A DNA stretch of 64,000 bases from Winogradskyella alexanderae (GCF_020166335.1 NZ_JAIUJR010000001.1:62001-126000), one strand, 5' to 3'; counted from the first letter of the stretch, positions 9,582 to 18,717 are shown. The notes: a model not told the origin generated them from the letters alone. Made by a program: numbers and translations.

Positions 9582-9842
9582 ATGAAAAAAGGTTTAGTAC
9601 TTATATTATTTTTAACGATGTCGCTAGCGAGCTTTGCGCAGCAAGAAACAGTTGCAAATAATGAAACTGAACTTGTTGAGACTTCGAAAATGGAAAAAGC
9701 CGAAGCTAAGAAATTTACTATTTCTCCTAAGGCTAAAGCAAAATTTTTGAAGATCAATCGTAAAAAGAACAATGAAATCATAAGCATTAAGGCTTACAGA
9801 AAAAGTCTTCAAATAAAAACAAAGACTGTAAAACTTTGCTAA
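9582..9842 (+). CDS. Small secreted protein of unknown function
   Basis: An 86-aa protein with a clear Sec signal peptide (MKKGLVLILFLTMSLASFAQ, cleavage probably after SFA or AQ), leaving a mature part of about 65 residues that is rich in Lys and Glu and has no cysteines before the final residue. I recognise no family. It is likely real: the signal peptide is convincing, the spacing to the start codon is sensible, and a strong intrinsic terminator begins about 22 bp after the stop, making a monocistronic unit. The long upstream spacer contains a 24-bp direct repeat that may control it. The C-terminus is Leu-Cys, which is odd but carries no obvious meaning. Confidence 0.7.
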   Translation: MKKGLVLILFLTMSLASFAQQETVANNETELVETSKMEKAEAKKFTISPKAKAKFLKINRKKNNEIISIKAYRKSLQIKTKTVKLC

Positions 9843-9864
9843 GAGCTAATTTTAGATAGTAATT

Positions 9865-9896
9865 AAGCCGAAACAAATTGTTTCGGCTTTTTTTAT
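9865..9896 (+). terminator. Intrinsic terminator
   Basis: Eleven-base perfect arms AAGCCGAAACA (9865-9875) and TGTTTCGGCTT (9879-9889) around a three-base loop, followed by a T run. It ends the small secreted protein gene and insulates polA. Confidence 0.9.
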
Positions 9897-9968
9897 TGCT
9901 CATTCCTCATTCCTCCGAGAATAAACTTGAAGTTTTTCGTAATTTTATAGACTTCAAAACTTAAATAC

Positions 9969-12815
9969 ATGTCGGACCAAAAACGCCTTTTTCTTGTTGA
10001 TGCCTATGCATTAATTTTTCGTGGGTATTACGCCTTTATAAAAAACCCGAGGATAAATTCTAAAGGAGAGGATACCTCAGCCATTATGGGTTTTATGAAC
10101 TCGTTATTGGATGTTATAAAACGTGAGCGACCAGACCACTTGGCGGTTTGTTTTGATAAAGGGGGCAGTTCGGACCGTGTTGAAATGTACGAAGCTTACA
10201 AAGCAAATAGAGATGAAACTCCCGAGGGTATTAGAACTGCAGTACCACATATTCATAATATCTTAAAAGCCATGCACATCCCGATTCTTGAAAAAGAAGG
10301 CTATGAAGCAGATGATATTATTGGGACCTTATCTAGACAGGCAGAAAAAGAAGGATACAAAGTATTTATGGTAACACCAGACAAAGACTTTGCCCAGTTG
10401 GTAACAGACAACATATTTATGTACAAACCTGTTTTTGGTGGTGGTTACGAAACTTGGGGAATTCCCGAAGTAAAAAAGAAGTTTGAAGTAGAAAAGCCAG
10501 AACAAGTTATTGATTTTCTTGGCATGATGGGAGACTCTAGTGACAACATTCCTGGTCTACCCGGTGTTGGTGAAAAAACAGCTAAAAAATTCATTAACCA
10601 ATTTGGCAGTATGGAAGGGCTTCTCGCCAATACAGACCAGCTTAAAGGGAAGATGAAAGAAAAGATTGAGGCCAATGGTGAATTAGGCGTGCTATCTAAG
10701 GAATTAGCAAGGATTATGCTAGATGTACCTGTAACCTTCGATGCTAAAGATTTTGAACTAGATCACCCAGATATTGAAAAGGTGAAGGAAATCTTTCAGG
10801 ATTTAGAATTTAGAAGATTGACGGAGAACTTCATCAAAACCTTCAATGGCAATGGTGAAACAACAGTAGCGACTCCAACCGAAACAAATAAAACGGAAAA
10901 CAAACCAACACCTAAAAAACCACAATCTGCTGGTGCAGGTCAATTTTCATTGTTTGGTGGTGGTGATAATAATGATGGAGAAGAAACTAATCAATATGTA
11001 AGAAAGACAGCTGAAACTACGTCACATTTTTACCAGAGTGTCGCTTCTGTAATGGCAACCAAACTCTTTGTAAAAAATCTTCTTAACCAAACATCTGTTT
11101 GTTTCGATACAGAAACAACAAGTATCAATCCGCTTCAAGCGGAATTAGTTGGAATAGCATTTTCTTGGGAAGCCGGCAAAGGATTCTATGTGCCATTTCC
11201 TGAAGATAAAAATGAAGCGCAAATATTAATTGAGGAATTTAGACCGTTTTTCGAAGACGAAAACATTGAGAAAATTGGTCAGAATTTAAAGTACGATATT
11301 AAAGTACTTGCTAAATACAATATTGAGGTAAAAGGTAAATTGTTCGACACCATGTTGGCGCATTATTTAATTAATCCAGATATGCGTCATAACATGGACG
11401 TATTGGCAGAAACCTATCTCAACTACACACCTATTTCAATAACAGAATTAATTGGTAAAAAAGGTAAGAACCAACTGTCCATGCGCGACGTACCTATTGA
11501 AAAACAAACTGAATATGCCGTAGAAGACGCCGACATCACTTTGCAATTAAAAGAGCATTTTGAAAAGGAATTAGGTGAGGCCAATACCCAAAAACTCTTT
11601 GATGAAATAGAAGTTCCATTGCTTAGGGTTTTAGCATCTATGGAGCTCGAAGGCATCAATTTGGATATTGAATTTTTAAATGCCTTAGCTGAAGAATTAA
11701 ACGACGACATTCAAAACCTAGAACAAAAAATATATGATGAAGCTGGCGAGGAATTCAATATTGCGTCGCCAAAACAATTGGGAGTCATTCTTTTTGAAAA
11801 ACTAAAATTAGTCGATAAGCCTAAAAAGACAAAAACCGGTCAATACTCCACTGCGGAAGACGTTCTGAGTTATTTAGCCAAAGATCATGAAATTGTGCAA
11901 CACATTTTAGATTATCGTGGCTTGTCTAAACTTAAAAGTACTTATGTTGATGCATTACCAAATCAAGTTGAACCGCACACAGGCCGTGTTCATACCGACT
12001 ATATGCAAACCGTTGCAGCGACAGGTCGTCTAAGTAGTAATAATCCTAACCTGCAGAACATTCCTATTCGGACAGAACGTGGTCGTCAAGTACGCAAGGC
12101 ATTTATTCCAAGAGATGAAAATTACACGCTTTTGGCTGCAGATTATTCTCAAATTGAATTAAGAATTATTGCAGCATTAAGTAAGGAAGAAACCATGATT
12201 GAAGCTTTTAGGAATGGCGAGGACATTCATGCATCAACAGCTTCAAAGGTATTTAATGTGCCTATTTCAGAAGTGACTAGAGAACAACGTGGCAATGCCA
12301 AAACCGTTAATTTTGGAATAATATACGGAGTTTCTGCATTCGGTTTAAGTAATCAAACCAATTTAACCAGAAGTGAATCCAAAGAATTGATAGACACCTA
12401 CTACGCAACCTATCCAAAATTGAGAATTTATATTCAAGATCAAGTAGATTTTGCCAGAGACAATGGTTATGTTCAAACAGTTCTGGGTAGACGTCGTTAT
12501 TTAAAAGATATAAATTCTCGTAATGCCGTAGTAAGAGGTGCGGCAGAACGTAACGCCGTTAATGCACCTATTCAAGGTAGTGCCGCAGATATTATTAAGA
12601 TTGCCATGATTAGAATACATGACAAGTTAAAAGCTGGAAAATTCAAAAGTAAAATGTTGCTTCAAGTGCATGATGAATTGGTCTTTGATATTTACAGACC
12701 AGAGTTAGAAGACATGAAAGTTTTGATTAAAACCGAAATGGAGAATGCATACAAACTCGAAGTCCCATTAGATGTGGAGCTGGACATTGGAGATAATTGG
12801 TTAGAAGCCCATTAA
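9969..12815 (+). CDS. polA: DNA polymerase I
   Basis: A 948-aa family A DNA polymerase for Okazaki-fragment processing and repair. All three activities appear intact. The 5' nuclease domain spans about 1-300 (LFLVDAYALIFRGYYAF, YEADDIIGT, GDSSDNIPGLPGVGEKTA). The 3'-5' exonuclease (about 330-560) keeps FDTETTS and the YAVEDAD motif of the DEDDy class, so proofreading should be functional. The polymerase domain has motif A (DYSQIELRIIAALS, Asp725), motif B (RGNAKTVNFGIIYGVS) and motif C (QVHDELVFD, His901-Asp902-Glu903). A low-complexity linker of Thr, Pro and Gly joins the first two domains near 300-335, as is common in Bacteroidota. Sua5 follows 25 bp downstream. Confidence 0.98.
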   Translation: MSDQKRLFLVDAYALIFRGYYAFIKNPRINSKGEDTSAIMGFMNSLLDVIKRERPDHLAVCFDKGGSSDRVEMYEAYKANRDETPEGIRTAVPHIHNILKAMHIPILEKEGYEADDIIGTLSRQAEKEGYKVFMVTPDKDFAQLVTDNIFMYKPVFGGGYETWGIPEVKKKFEVEKPEQVIDFLGMMGDSSDNIPGLPGVGEKTAKKFINQFGSMEGLLANTDQLKGKMKEKIEANGELGVLSKELARIMLDVPVTFDAKDFELDHPDIEKVKEIFQDLEFRRLTENFIKTFNGNGETTVATPTETNKTENKPTPKKPQSAGAGQFSLFGGGDNNDGEETNQYVRKTAETTSHFYQSVASVMATKLFVKNLLNQTSVCFDTETTSINPLQAELVGIAFSWEAGKGFYVPFPEDKNEAQILIEEFRPFFEDENIEKIGQNLKYDIKVLAKYNIEVKGKLFDTMLAHYLINPDMRHNMDVLAETYLNYTPISITELIGKKGKNQLSMRDVPIEKQTEYAVEDADITLQLKEHFEKELGEANTQKLFDEIEVPLLRVLASMELEGINLDIEFLNALAEELNDDIQNLEQKIYDEAGEEFNIASPKQLGVILFEKLKLVDKPKKTKTGQYSTAEDVLSYLAKDHEIVQHILDYRGLSKLKSTYVDALPNQVEPHTGRVHTDYMQTVAATGRLSSNNPNLQNIPIRTERGRQVRKAFIPRDENYTLLAADYSQIELRIIAALSKEETMIEAFRNGEDIHASTASKVFNVPISEVTREQRGNAKTVNFGIIYGVSAFGLSNQTNLTRSESKELIDTYYATYPKLRIYIQDQVDFARDNGYVQTVLGRRRYLKDINSRNAVVRGAAERNAVNAPIQGSAADIIKIAMIRIHDKLKAGKFKSKMLLQVHDELVFDIYRPELEDMKVLIKTEMENAYKLEVPLDVELDIGDNWLEAH

Positions 12816-12840
12816 TTCTCTTATTTTAAGTATATTTTTT

Positions 12841-13800
12841 ATGAGCATTATTTCTAAGGACATATCAAAAGCTGTCAAGCTCCTTAACAATGAAGAATTG
12901 GTGGCTATACCAACAGAAACTGTTTATGGCCTTGCTGGAAATATATTTAGTGAAAAAGCTGTGAATGCCATTTTTACCACCAAAGGTCGTCCGAGTTTTA
13001 ATCCGTTGATTGTTCATGTTGGTTCAAAAGATTGGCTCAAAGAAATAGTAACAACTATTCCTCCAAAAGCAAAACTTTTAGCAGATGCCTTCTGGCCAGG
13101 ACCAGTTACCTTGGTCCTCCCAAAAAAGGATATTATTCCAAATTCAATTACTGCTGGCAAACCAACTGTTGCTGTGCGTGTTCCAAATCATCCTGTTACC
13201 TTAGAGTTACTCAATAAATTAGACTTTCCATTGGCCGCACCAAGCGCAAATCCATTCGGTAGTATCAGTCCAACACTGCCTGAACATGTGGAAAACTACT
13301 TTAAAAAAACCATTAAAATGGTGCTTGATGGTGGACCATGTAAGAGTGGCATTGAGTCCACAATTATTGGCTTTGAAGAAGGTGAACCTATAATATATAG
13401 ATTAGGATCCACTCCCTTGGAAGCAATTGAAACCATAGTGGGATCTGTAATTATTAAAAACAAAAAGGAATCAAGTCCAGACGCACCTGGAATGTTGGAA
13501 CGGCATTACGCTCCAAAGACTAAAACTATTTTAACAGATAATCTAGTTAAATCCATTAAGGAACACCGCAATAAACGTATTGGACTATTAATCTTTAATG
13601 ACATTCTTAATGACAGTGGTATTGATTATAAAATAGTCCTATCCGAAACGAATAATCTTGATGAAGCCGCCTCCAAATTATACAGTGCGCTACATTTACT
13701 GGACAAGCAAGATCTGGATATTATAATTGCGGAACAGCTCCCTGATTATGGTTTAGGCAAGTCAATTAACGATCGCCTTTTAAGAGCAACAAAAATCTAA
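12841..13800 (+). CDS. L-threonylcarbamoyladenylate synthase (Sua5 type)
   Basis: A 319-aa cytoplasmic enzyme of the YrdC/Sua5 family. It makes threonylcarbamoyl-AMP from threonine, bicarbonate and ATP, the first step of the tRNA t6A37 modification. The YrdC domain covers about residues 5-190 with KGRPSFNPLIVHV, SAPSANPFGSISPT and ESTIIGF. The interdomain linker APGMLERHYAPKT (about 218-230) and a C-terminal domain of roughly 90 residues show it is the long, two-domain Sua5 form rather than the short TsaC form. It starts 25 bp after polA with no terminator between, so it may be co-transcribed. Confidence 0.94.
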   Translation: MSIISKDISKAVKLLNNEELVAIPTETVYGLAGNIFSEKAVNAIFTTKGRPSFNPLIVHVGSKDWLKEIVTTIPPKAKLLADAFWPGPVTLVLPKKDIIPNSITAGKPTVAVRVPNHPVTLELLNKLDFPLAAPSANPFGSISPTLPEHVENYFKKTIKMVLDGGPCKSGIESTIIGFEEGEPIIYRLGSTPLEAIETIVGSVIIKNKKESSPDAPGMLERHYAPKTKTILTDNLVKSIKEHRNKRIGLLIFNDILNDSGIDYKIVLSETNNLDEAASKLYSALHLLDKQDLDIIIAEQLPDYGLGKSINDRLLRATKI

Positions 13801-13886
13801 CCACCCTTATGCTTTTTGAACTGAAAAATTCTTAACTTATAGGATTAATTGATGCAAGGCAGTATGCTGATCTAATTTTCCTAGAC

Positions 13887-14321
13887 ATGAAGAATATTTT
13901 AATTCCCATAGATTTTAAGGGTAACGAACATCTACTTTTAGACAAGGCATTAGAATTTGCTTCAAATCTTAAGTCTAAGGTATGGTTGCTTCATGTGGCT
14001 GCGCCAGATCCTGATTATGTCGGTTTTGAAGCTGGACCACAGTCTGCAAGAGATCATCGAGCAAATAAATTAAAAGAAGAACGAAGGCAAATTCAAGGTT
14101 TTGCTAAAAAGTTCGAAGAAAAAGGAATAGATGCAGAAGCACTTCTGATACAAGGTATTACCGTTGAAACTATCTTGGAGAAAACAGAAACACTAAATAT
14201 TGATTTAATAATAATGGGATATCAAACCTACAGCTTATTCTACAAGATTATTTTTGGTAGTGTTTCTGATAGCTTGATCAAAAAGTCTAATATCCCTGTA
14301 TTAGTAGTACCCTTAGACTAA
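13887..14321 (+). CDS. Universal stress protein (UspA family)
   Basis: A 144-aa single-domain Usp protein. The N-terminal strand MKNILIPIDFKGNEHLLLDKALEFA and the C-terminal block IIMGYQTYSLFYKIIFGSVSDSLIKKSNIPVLVVP are the typical start and end of the fold; the segment GSVSDSLIKKSNIPV resembles the ATP-binding G-2x-G-9x-G(S/T) region only partly, so nucleotide binding is uncertain. The protein is cytoplasmic. The 86-bp spacer from sua5 shows no terminator. Usp proteins respond to starvation or stress; no more specific role can be read. Confidence 0.88.
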   Translation: MKNILIPIDFKGNEHLLLDKALEFASNLKSKVWLLHVAAPDPDYVGFEAGPQSARDHRANKLKEERRQIQGFAKKFEEKGIDAEALLIQGITVETILEKTETLNIDLIIMGYQTYSLFYKIIFGSVSDSLIKKSNIPVLVVPLD

Positions 14322-14417
14322 ATGTGCAACTATACGTTCAAAATGTGATTAGGTCTACAAAACATTCCTGAGTTCGAAGACATCTGATTTTCAGCTTAAA
14401 AAAACCTTAAACGCGGT

Positions 14418-14447
14418 TTGTTAATCCAATTGTTTATCGTAAATTTG
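14418..14447 (+). promoter_or_regulatory. rplM promoter (Bacteroidota type)
   Basis: TTG at 14418-14420, a 19-bp spacer, then TAAATTTG at 14440-14447: a perfect match to the TTG-N(17-23)-TAnnTTTG form. Transcription should begin near 14452. Confidence 0.8.
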
Positions 14448-14451
14448 CAAA

Positions 14452-14516
14452 CTCTTTTTTGAAGAGGAATGTTTAATCTGTTGCGCTATAAATGTGCAAC
14501 AATAAATCAAATTAGT
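14452..14516 (+). promoter_or_regulatory. Candidate L13 autoregulatory leader
   Basis: The roughly 65-nt untranslated stretch between the predicted transcription start and the GTG start of rplM. It contains a hairpin with arms GTTGC (14480-14484) and GCAAC (14496-14500) and an 11-base loop. L13 leaders are known in other bacteria, and I recall a Bacteroidia-type L13 leader being described, but I cannot match this one to a model here. Confidence 0.4.
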
Positions 14517-14972
14517 GTGGATACATTAAGCTACAAAACAGTTTCTGCTAACAAAGCTACCGTAAACAAGGAGTGGGTTTTGGTTGATGCTGAGGGACAA
14601 ACTTTAGGTCGTCTTGCTTCGAAAGTAGCAATACTTTTAAGAGGTAAGCACAAACCTAATTTTACGCCACACGTTGATTGCGGTGACAACGTTATTGTCG
14701 TAAACGCAGAAAAAATCAACTTAACGGGTAACAAATGGACCGAGAAAAATTATCTCCGTCACACAGGTTATCCAGGTGGACAAAGAAGTCTGTCAGCAAC
14801 TGAAATGTTTCAGAAAGACCCTACCAGGTTAGTAGAAAAATCAGTAAAAGGAATGTTGCCTAAAAATAAACTAGGGGCACAATTATTCCGAAATCTAACT
14901 GTTGTTGCTGGTGCTGAGCACGCTCATGAAGCTCAAAAACCAAAAACAATAAATTTAAACGAATTTAACTAA
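14517..14972 (+). CDS. rplM: 50S ribosomal protein L13
   Basis: A 151-aa large-subunit ribosomal protein. I choose the GTG at 14517 as the start, giving (M)[37 protein letters not shown], which matches the usual N-terminus and length in flavobacteria. The upstream in-frame ATG at 14469 would add 16 residues with no similarity to L13 and would translate through the leader hairpin. Family blocks include [34 protein letters not shown] and [11 protein letters not shown]. The stop overlaps the rpsI start by one base (TAATG), the standard rplM-rpsI operon arrangement. It has its own near-perfect promoter upstream. Confidence 0.97.
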   Translation: MDTLSYKTVSANKATVNKEWVLVDAEGQTLGRLASKVAILLRGKHKPNFTPHVDCGDNVIVVNAEKINLTGNKWTEKNYLRHTGYPGGQRSLSATEMFQKDPTRLVEKSVKGMLPKNKLGAQLFRNLTVVAGAEHAHEAQKPKTINLNEFN

Positions 14973-15358
14973 TGGAAGTAATTCACAAAATTGGCCGTAG
15001 AAAGACGGCTGTTGCCCGTGTATATGTTGCCAAAGGTAAAGGTAACATTACGGTGAACAAAAAAGACATGGCAGATTACTTTACTACTGCTCCATTGCAG
15101 TACAAGGTAAATCAACCTTTAGTCATGACTAACAATGATGGCAACTTTGATATTACTGTTAACGTATATGGAGGTGGTATCACCGGCCAGGCGGAAGCGA
15201 TACGTTTAGCATTATCTCGTGCAATGTGCGAAGTTGATGCTGAAAACAGAGCAATATTAAAGCCAGAAGGTCTATTAACAAGAGATCCTAGAATGGTAGA
15301 GCGTAAAAAATTCGGTCAGAAGAAAGCGCGTAAGAAATTCCAGTTCTCTAAACGTTAA
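14972..15358 (+). CDS. rpsI: 30S ribosomal protein S9
   Basis: A 128-aa small-subunit ribosomal protein. It opens [19 protein letters not shown] and ends in the conserved basic tail ERKKFGQKKARKKFQFSKR, whose final Lys-Arg reaches the P-site tRNA in known structures. The VYGGGITGQAEAIRLALSRA block is diagnostic. Translation is coupled to rplM through a one-base TAATG overlap, and a terminator follows 15 bp after the stop. Confidence 0.98.
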   Translation: MEVIHKIGRRKTAVARVYVAKGKGNITVNKKDMADYFTTAPLQYKVNQPLVMTNNDGNFDITVNVYGGGITGQAEAIRLALSRAMCEVDAENRAILKPEGLLTRDPRMVERKKFGQKKARKKFQFSKR

Positions 15359-15373
15359 TATCCAACAACTCTT

Positions 15374-15411
15374 AATTCAGAATCTGAAAGCTCAGGTTCT
15401 GAATTATTTTA
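15374..15411 (+). terminator. Intrinsic terminator after rpsI
   Basis: Arms AATTCAGAATCTGA (15374-15387) and TCAGGTTCTGAATT (15392-15405), one G-U wobble, loop of four, followed by a T-rich stretch. It separates rplM-rpsI from rpsB, which therefore needs its own promoter; I see no clean TAnnTTTG match in 15412-15569. Confidence 0.8.
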
Positions 15412-15569
15412 TTTTATTGAAAAAATGCTGAATAGTTCAGCATAATTTAAACCAGTTATTGTTGTCCACAATGGAGACATTGGGATTTAGTTTAGCATCT
15501 AAATGGTAAAGGCCTTAAACATGACACTTTAACATTGCTAATTCAACAGAACGTAAACTATTACAAAAA

Positions 15570-16358
15570 ATGGAAAAAGTAGAAGTAAAAGAACTACTGG
15601 AAGCAGGTGTGCACTTCGGACACCTCACAAGAAAATGGAATCCAAACATGGCTCCCTACATTTATATGGAGCGTAACGGTATCCATATTATTAACCTTTA
15701 CAAAACTGCAGCTAAGATTGAAGAAACTTGCGCAGCATTGAGTAAAATTGCTGCTTCAGGTAAGAAAATCTTATTTGTTGCCACCAAAAAACAAGCAAAA
15801 GATATAGTTGCTGAGAAAGCAGGTGCTGTAAACCAGCCTTATATTACAGAACGTTGGCCAGGCGGTATGCTTACTAACTTTGTGACAATACGTAAGGCAG
15901 TTAAGAAAATGTCTTCTATTGACCGCATGAAAAAAGACGGTACATTTAATTCATTATCAAAAAGAGAGAAATTACAAATAGATCGCCAACGTGCAAAATT
16001 GGAGAAAAACTTAGGTTCTATATCTGATATGACACGTTTACCAGGTGCATTATTTGTAGTAGATATTATGAGAGAGCATATTGCAATTAAAGAAGCACAA
16101 AAATTGAATATTCCAATATTCGCGATGGTAGACACAAACTCGGATCCACGTCAGGTTGATTTTGTAATTCCATCAAACGATGATGCTTCAAAATCCATTA
16201 ACAAAGTGCTTTCTATTGTTTCTTCTGCCATTGAAGATGGATTAAATGAAAGAAAAGCAGAACGTGCTGACAAAGAAGGTAAACCTAAAAAAGAAAATGC
16301 TAAGCCTATAGCCAATAAAACAGAGGCTAAAGTAGCAGTTCAAGAGGAAGAAGAATAA
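15570..16358 (+). CDS. rpsB: 30S ribosomal protein S2
   Basis: A 262-aa S2 protein. Diagnostic segments include LLEAGVHFGHLTRKWNPNMAPYIY, ERWPGGMLTNFVTIRKAVKK, LPGALFVVDIMREHIAIKEA and FAMVDTNSDPRQVDFVIPSNDDA. The C-terminus has an acidic and lysine-rich extension (about 30 residues ending EEEE), common in Bacteroidota. The next gene is tsf, the usual rpsB-tsf pairing; a hairpin lies in the 82-bp gap between them. About 160 bp of leader between the rpsI terminator and the start shows no structure I can name. Confidence 0.98.
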   Translation: MEKVEVKELLEAGVHFGHLTRKWNPNMAPYIYMERNGIHIINLYKTAAKIEETCAALSKIAASGKKILFVATKKQAKDIVAEKAGAVNQPYITERWPGGMLTNFVTIRKAVKKMSSIDRMKKDGTFNSLSKREKLQIDRQRAKLEKNLGSISDMTRLPGALFVVDIMREHIAIKEAQKLNIPIFAMVDTNSDPRQVDFVIPSNDDASKSINKVLSIVSSAIEDGLNERKAERADKEGKPKKENAKPIANKTEAKVAVQEEEE

Positions 16359-16379
16359 AATAAACTTTAAAAAATATGT

Positions 16380-16430
16380 AAAAGTCGTTTAGTTCTTTTC
16401 TTGTAAGAGTAAATTATGCGACTTTTTAAA
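16380..16430 (+). promoter_or_regulatory. Hairpin between rpsB and tsf
   Basis: Perfect 8-base arms AAAAGTCG (16380-16387) and CGACTTTT (16419-16426) enclose a 31-base loop and run into a short T stretch. It could be a weak terminator or attenuator that sets the S2:EF-Ts ratio; the loop is long and the T run short, so this is tentative. Confidence 0.4.
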
Positions 16431-16440
16431 TTTAAAAATT

Positions 16441-17271
16441 ATGGAAAATACTGTAAAAATTACAGCAGCAGAAGTAAATAAATTAAGAAAAGCTACGGGT
16501 GCTGGAATGATGGATTGTAAAAAAGCATTAGTTGAGGCTAATGGAGATTTTGACAAAGCCATTGAAATATTGCGTAAAAAAGGTCAAAAAGTTGCGGCAA
16601 AGCGTGCAGATAGAGAATCTACTGAAGGTGCTGCTATCGCAAAAGTTAATGCTAACAAAACTATTGGAGTTTCAATTGTTTTAGGTTGCGAAACCGACTT
16701 TGTTGGTAAAAACGAAAACTTTGTTGCTTTAGCTCACGAATTGGCAGATTTAGCATTGACTGTAAATTCTAAAGAGGAATTACTTAAGGCAGAGATTGAC
16801 GGCATGACCGTAGCAGACAAACTAATTGAGCAAACTGGTGTTATTGGCGAGAAGTTAGACATAAATGCATTTGAGAAAATTGAAGCTCCTTATGTAGGCT
16901 CTTACATTCATGCTGGTAATAAAATTGCAACATTAGTTGGATTATCTGCCGATGTAGATGGTGCAGACGTTGTTGCTAAGGATGTTGCTATGCAGGCGGC
17001 AGCAATGAATCCTATCGCACTCAACGAGGAAGGTGTTGACGCCTCAATAGTTGAAAAAGAAATTGAAATTGCTAAGGATCAATTGCGTCAAGAAGGTAAG
17101 CCAGAGGCTATGCTAGATAATATTGCCAAAGGTAAATTAAACCGTTTCTTTAAAGACAACACTTTAGTTAACCAAGCATTTATTAAGGATAGCAAAGTTA
17201 GCGTTGCCGATTACGTTAAAACAATTGGCGATGTTAAGGTTACAACTTTTAAGCGTGTAGCTTTAGGATAA
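16441..17271 (+). CDS. tsf: Elongation factor Ts
   Basis: A 276-aa guanine-nucleotide exchange factor for EF-Tu. The N-terminal UBA-like domain is seen in EVNKLRKATGAGMMDCKKALVEANGDFDKAIEILRKKG. The exchange motif TDFVGKNENF (about residues 83-92) contains the Asp-Phe pair that inserts into the EF-Tu nucleotide pocket. The C-terminal KLNRFFKDNTLVNQAFIKDSKVSV block completes the family pattern. It starts 82 bp after rpsB and ends at a strong terminator. Confidence 0.98.
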   Translation: MENTVKITAAEVNKLRKATGAGMMDCKKALVEANGDFDKAIEILRKKGQKVAAKRADRESTEGAAIAKVNANKTIGVSIVLGCETDFVGKNENFVALAHELADLALTVNSKEELLKAEIDGMTVADKLIEQTGVIGEKLDINAFEKIEAPYVGSYIHAGNKIATLVGLSADVDGADVVAKDVAMQAAAMNPIALNEEGVDASIVEKEIEIAKDQLRQEGKPEAMLDNIAKGKLNRFFKDNTLVNQAFIKDSKVSVADYVKTIGDVKVTTFKRVALG

Positions 17272-17290
17272 AATCATTTTAACACTTATA

Positions 17291-17328
17291 AAAAAAAGCC
17301 TTCAAACCAGATTTGAAGGCTTTTTTTT
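17291..17328 (+). terminator. Intrinsic terminator after tsf
   Basis: Arms AAAAAAAGCCTTCAAA (17291-17306) and TTTGAAGGCTTTTTTT (17312-17327), five-base loop, ending in a long T run. Confidence 0.92.
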
Positions 17329-17365
17329 GATGGTTTTTTCACTTTTACAGATGCTAATAATTATG

Positions 17366-17373
17366 TAGCTTTG
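17366..17373 (+). promoter_or_regulatory. -7 element of the pyrH promoter
   Basis: TAGCTTTG matches TAnnTTTG perfectly, 20 bp before the pyrH ATG. No TTG lies at the usual distance upstream, so the promoter is only half supported. Confidence 0.5.
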
Positions 17374-17393
17374 TTGAACTTTCAAAACATCTC

Positions 17394-18101
17394 ATGAAAT
17401 ACAAAAGAATACTACTAAAGCTGTCTGGCGAAGCATTAATGGGAAGCCGTCAATATGGAATTGACCCAGAACGATTAGCAGAATATGCTCAAGACATAAA
17501 AGCAATAACAGATAAAGGCGTACAAGTTGCCATTGTTATTGGGGGCGGAAATATATTTAGAGGTGTTGCTGGAGCAAGTAACGGTATGGATCGTGTTCAA
17601 GGGGACCATATGGGCATGCTCGCTACTGTTATAAATGGTTTGGCTTTACAAAGCGCTTTAGAAGATGCCAATATACCAACAAGATTACAAACTGCCATTA
17701 AAATCAATGAGGTTGCAGAACCTTTTATTAGACGCAAAGCATTACGCCATCTTGAAAAAGGCAGAGTAGTGATTTTTGGTGGTGGCACAGGAAATCCGTA
17801 TTTCACAACAGATTCTGCTGCAGTCTTAAGAGCAATTGAGATTGAGGCTGATGTGATTTTGAAAGGAACTCGTGTAGATGGAATTTACAACGTGGACCCT
17901 GAAAAAGATACAAGTGCAATCAAGTTTGATCAAATAACCTTTGACGATGTTCTTAGCAAAGGACTTAAAGTAATGGACACAACAGCGTTTACATTAAGTC
18001 AGGAGAATAATTTACCAATTATAGTGTTTGATATGAACAAAAAAGGCAACTTGTACAAGGTTGTTTCTGGTGAAAATGTAGGTACAGTGGTCAATTTATA
18101 A
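17394..18101 (+). CDS. pyrH: UMP kinase
   Basis: A 235-aa bacterial UMP kinase that phosphorylates UMP to UDP with ATP; it is a hexameric cytoplasmic enzyme regulated by GTP and UTP in known cases. Amino-acid-kinase fold motifs are KLSGEALMG at the N-terminus, [10 protein letters not shown] for phosphate binding, [14 protein letters not shown], and the nucleotide-binding region [19 protein letters not shown]. It stands between a terminator and frr, with frr starting 43 bp later, the common pyrH-frr pairing. Confidence 0.97.
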   Translation: MKYKRILLKLSGEALMGSRQYGIDPERLAEYAQDIKAITDKGVQVAIVIGGGNIFRGVAGASNGMDRVQGDHMGMLATVINGLALQSALEDANIPTRLQTAIKINEVAEPFIRRKALRHLEKGRVVIFGGGTGNPYFTTDSAAVLRAIEIEADVILKGTRVDGIYNVDPEKDTSAIKFDQITFDDVLSKGLKVMDTTAFTLSQENNLPIIVFDMNKKGNLYKVVSGENVGTVVNL

Positions 18102-18144
18102 ATTGGCTTAGATTTTGATAACGCTTATTTAAAAGTATAATACG

Positions 18145-18699
18145 ATGAATGAAGAAATTAATTTTATTATAGACACGGCTAAAGAAGCTATGGATGCTGC
18201 CATAAAACATTTGGAAAAACAACTAGTTAATATTAGGGCTGGAAAAGCAAGCCCAGCAATGTTGGGTAGTGTCATGGTAGATTACTATGGTGCTCAAACT
18301 CCACTTAATCAAGTTGCTAATGTTAACACGCCAGATGGCAGGACTATTTCAGTTCAACCATGGGAGAAAAGTATGCTTCAAGAAATTGAGCGCGGTATTA
18401 TGATTGCAAATCTAGGTTTTAACCCTATGAATAACGGTGAAACAATTATAATAAATGTTCCGCCATTGACAGAAGAACGTCGTAAAGACTTGGCAAAACA
18501 AGCAAAAGCTGAGGCAGAAGATGCTAAAATTGGTGTACGAAGTGCAAGAAAGGAAGCAATGCACGACATTAAAAAAACAGATGCTTCAGAAGATTTGCAA
18601 AGCAATGCCGAAATTGACATACAAGAATTAACAGATAAATACGTTAAAAAGATTGACAGCATACTAGACGTCAAAGAAAACGAAATCATGACAGTCTAG
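18145..18699 (+). CDS. frr: Ribosome recycling factor
   Basis: A 184-aa factor that, with EF-G, splits post-termination ribosomes. Conserved blocks include LVNIRAGKASPAMLG, VDYYGAQTPLNQVANV, DGRTISVQPWEKSML, GETIIINVPPLTEERRKDLAKQ and the C-terminal IQELTDKYVKKID. The length is usual. It follows pyrH by 43 bp and is closed by a strong terminator 18 bp past the stop. Confidence 0.98.
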   Translation: MNEEINFIIDTAKEAMDAAIKHLEKQLVNIRAGKASPAMLGSVMVDYYGAQTPLNQVANVNTPDGRTISVQPWEKSMLQEIERGIMIANLGFNPMNNGETIIINVPPLTEERRKDLAKQAKAEAEDAKIGVRSARKEAMHDIKKTDASEDLQSNAEIDIQELTDKYVKKIDSILDVKENEIMTV

Positions 18700-18717
18700 T
18701 CGGCACAAAAAAAATCT

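Noticed and set aside
14469-14516. Upstream ATG extension of rplM
   Set aside because: It adds 16 residues unlike any L13 and runs through the hairpin; the GTG at 14517 gives the normal protein.
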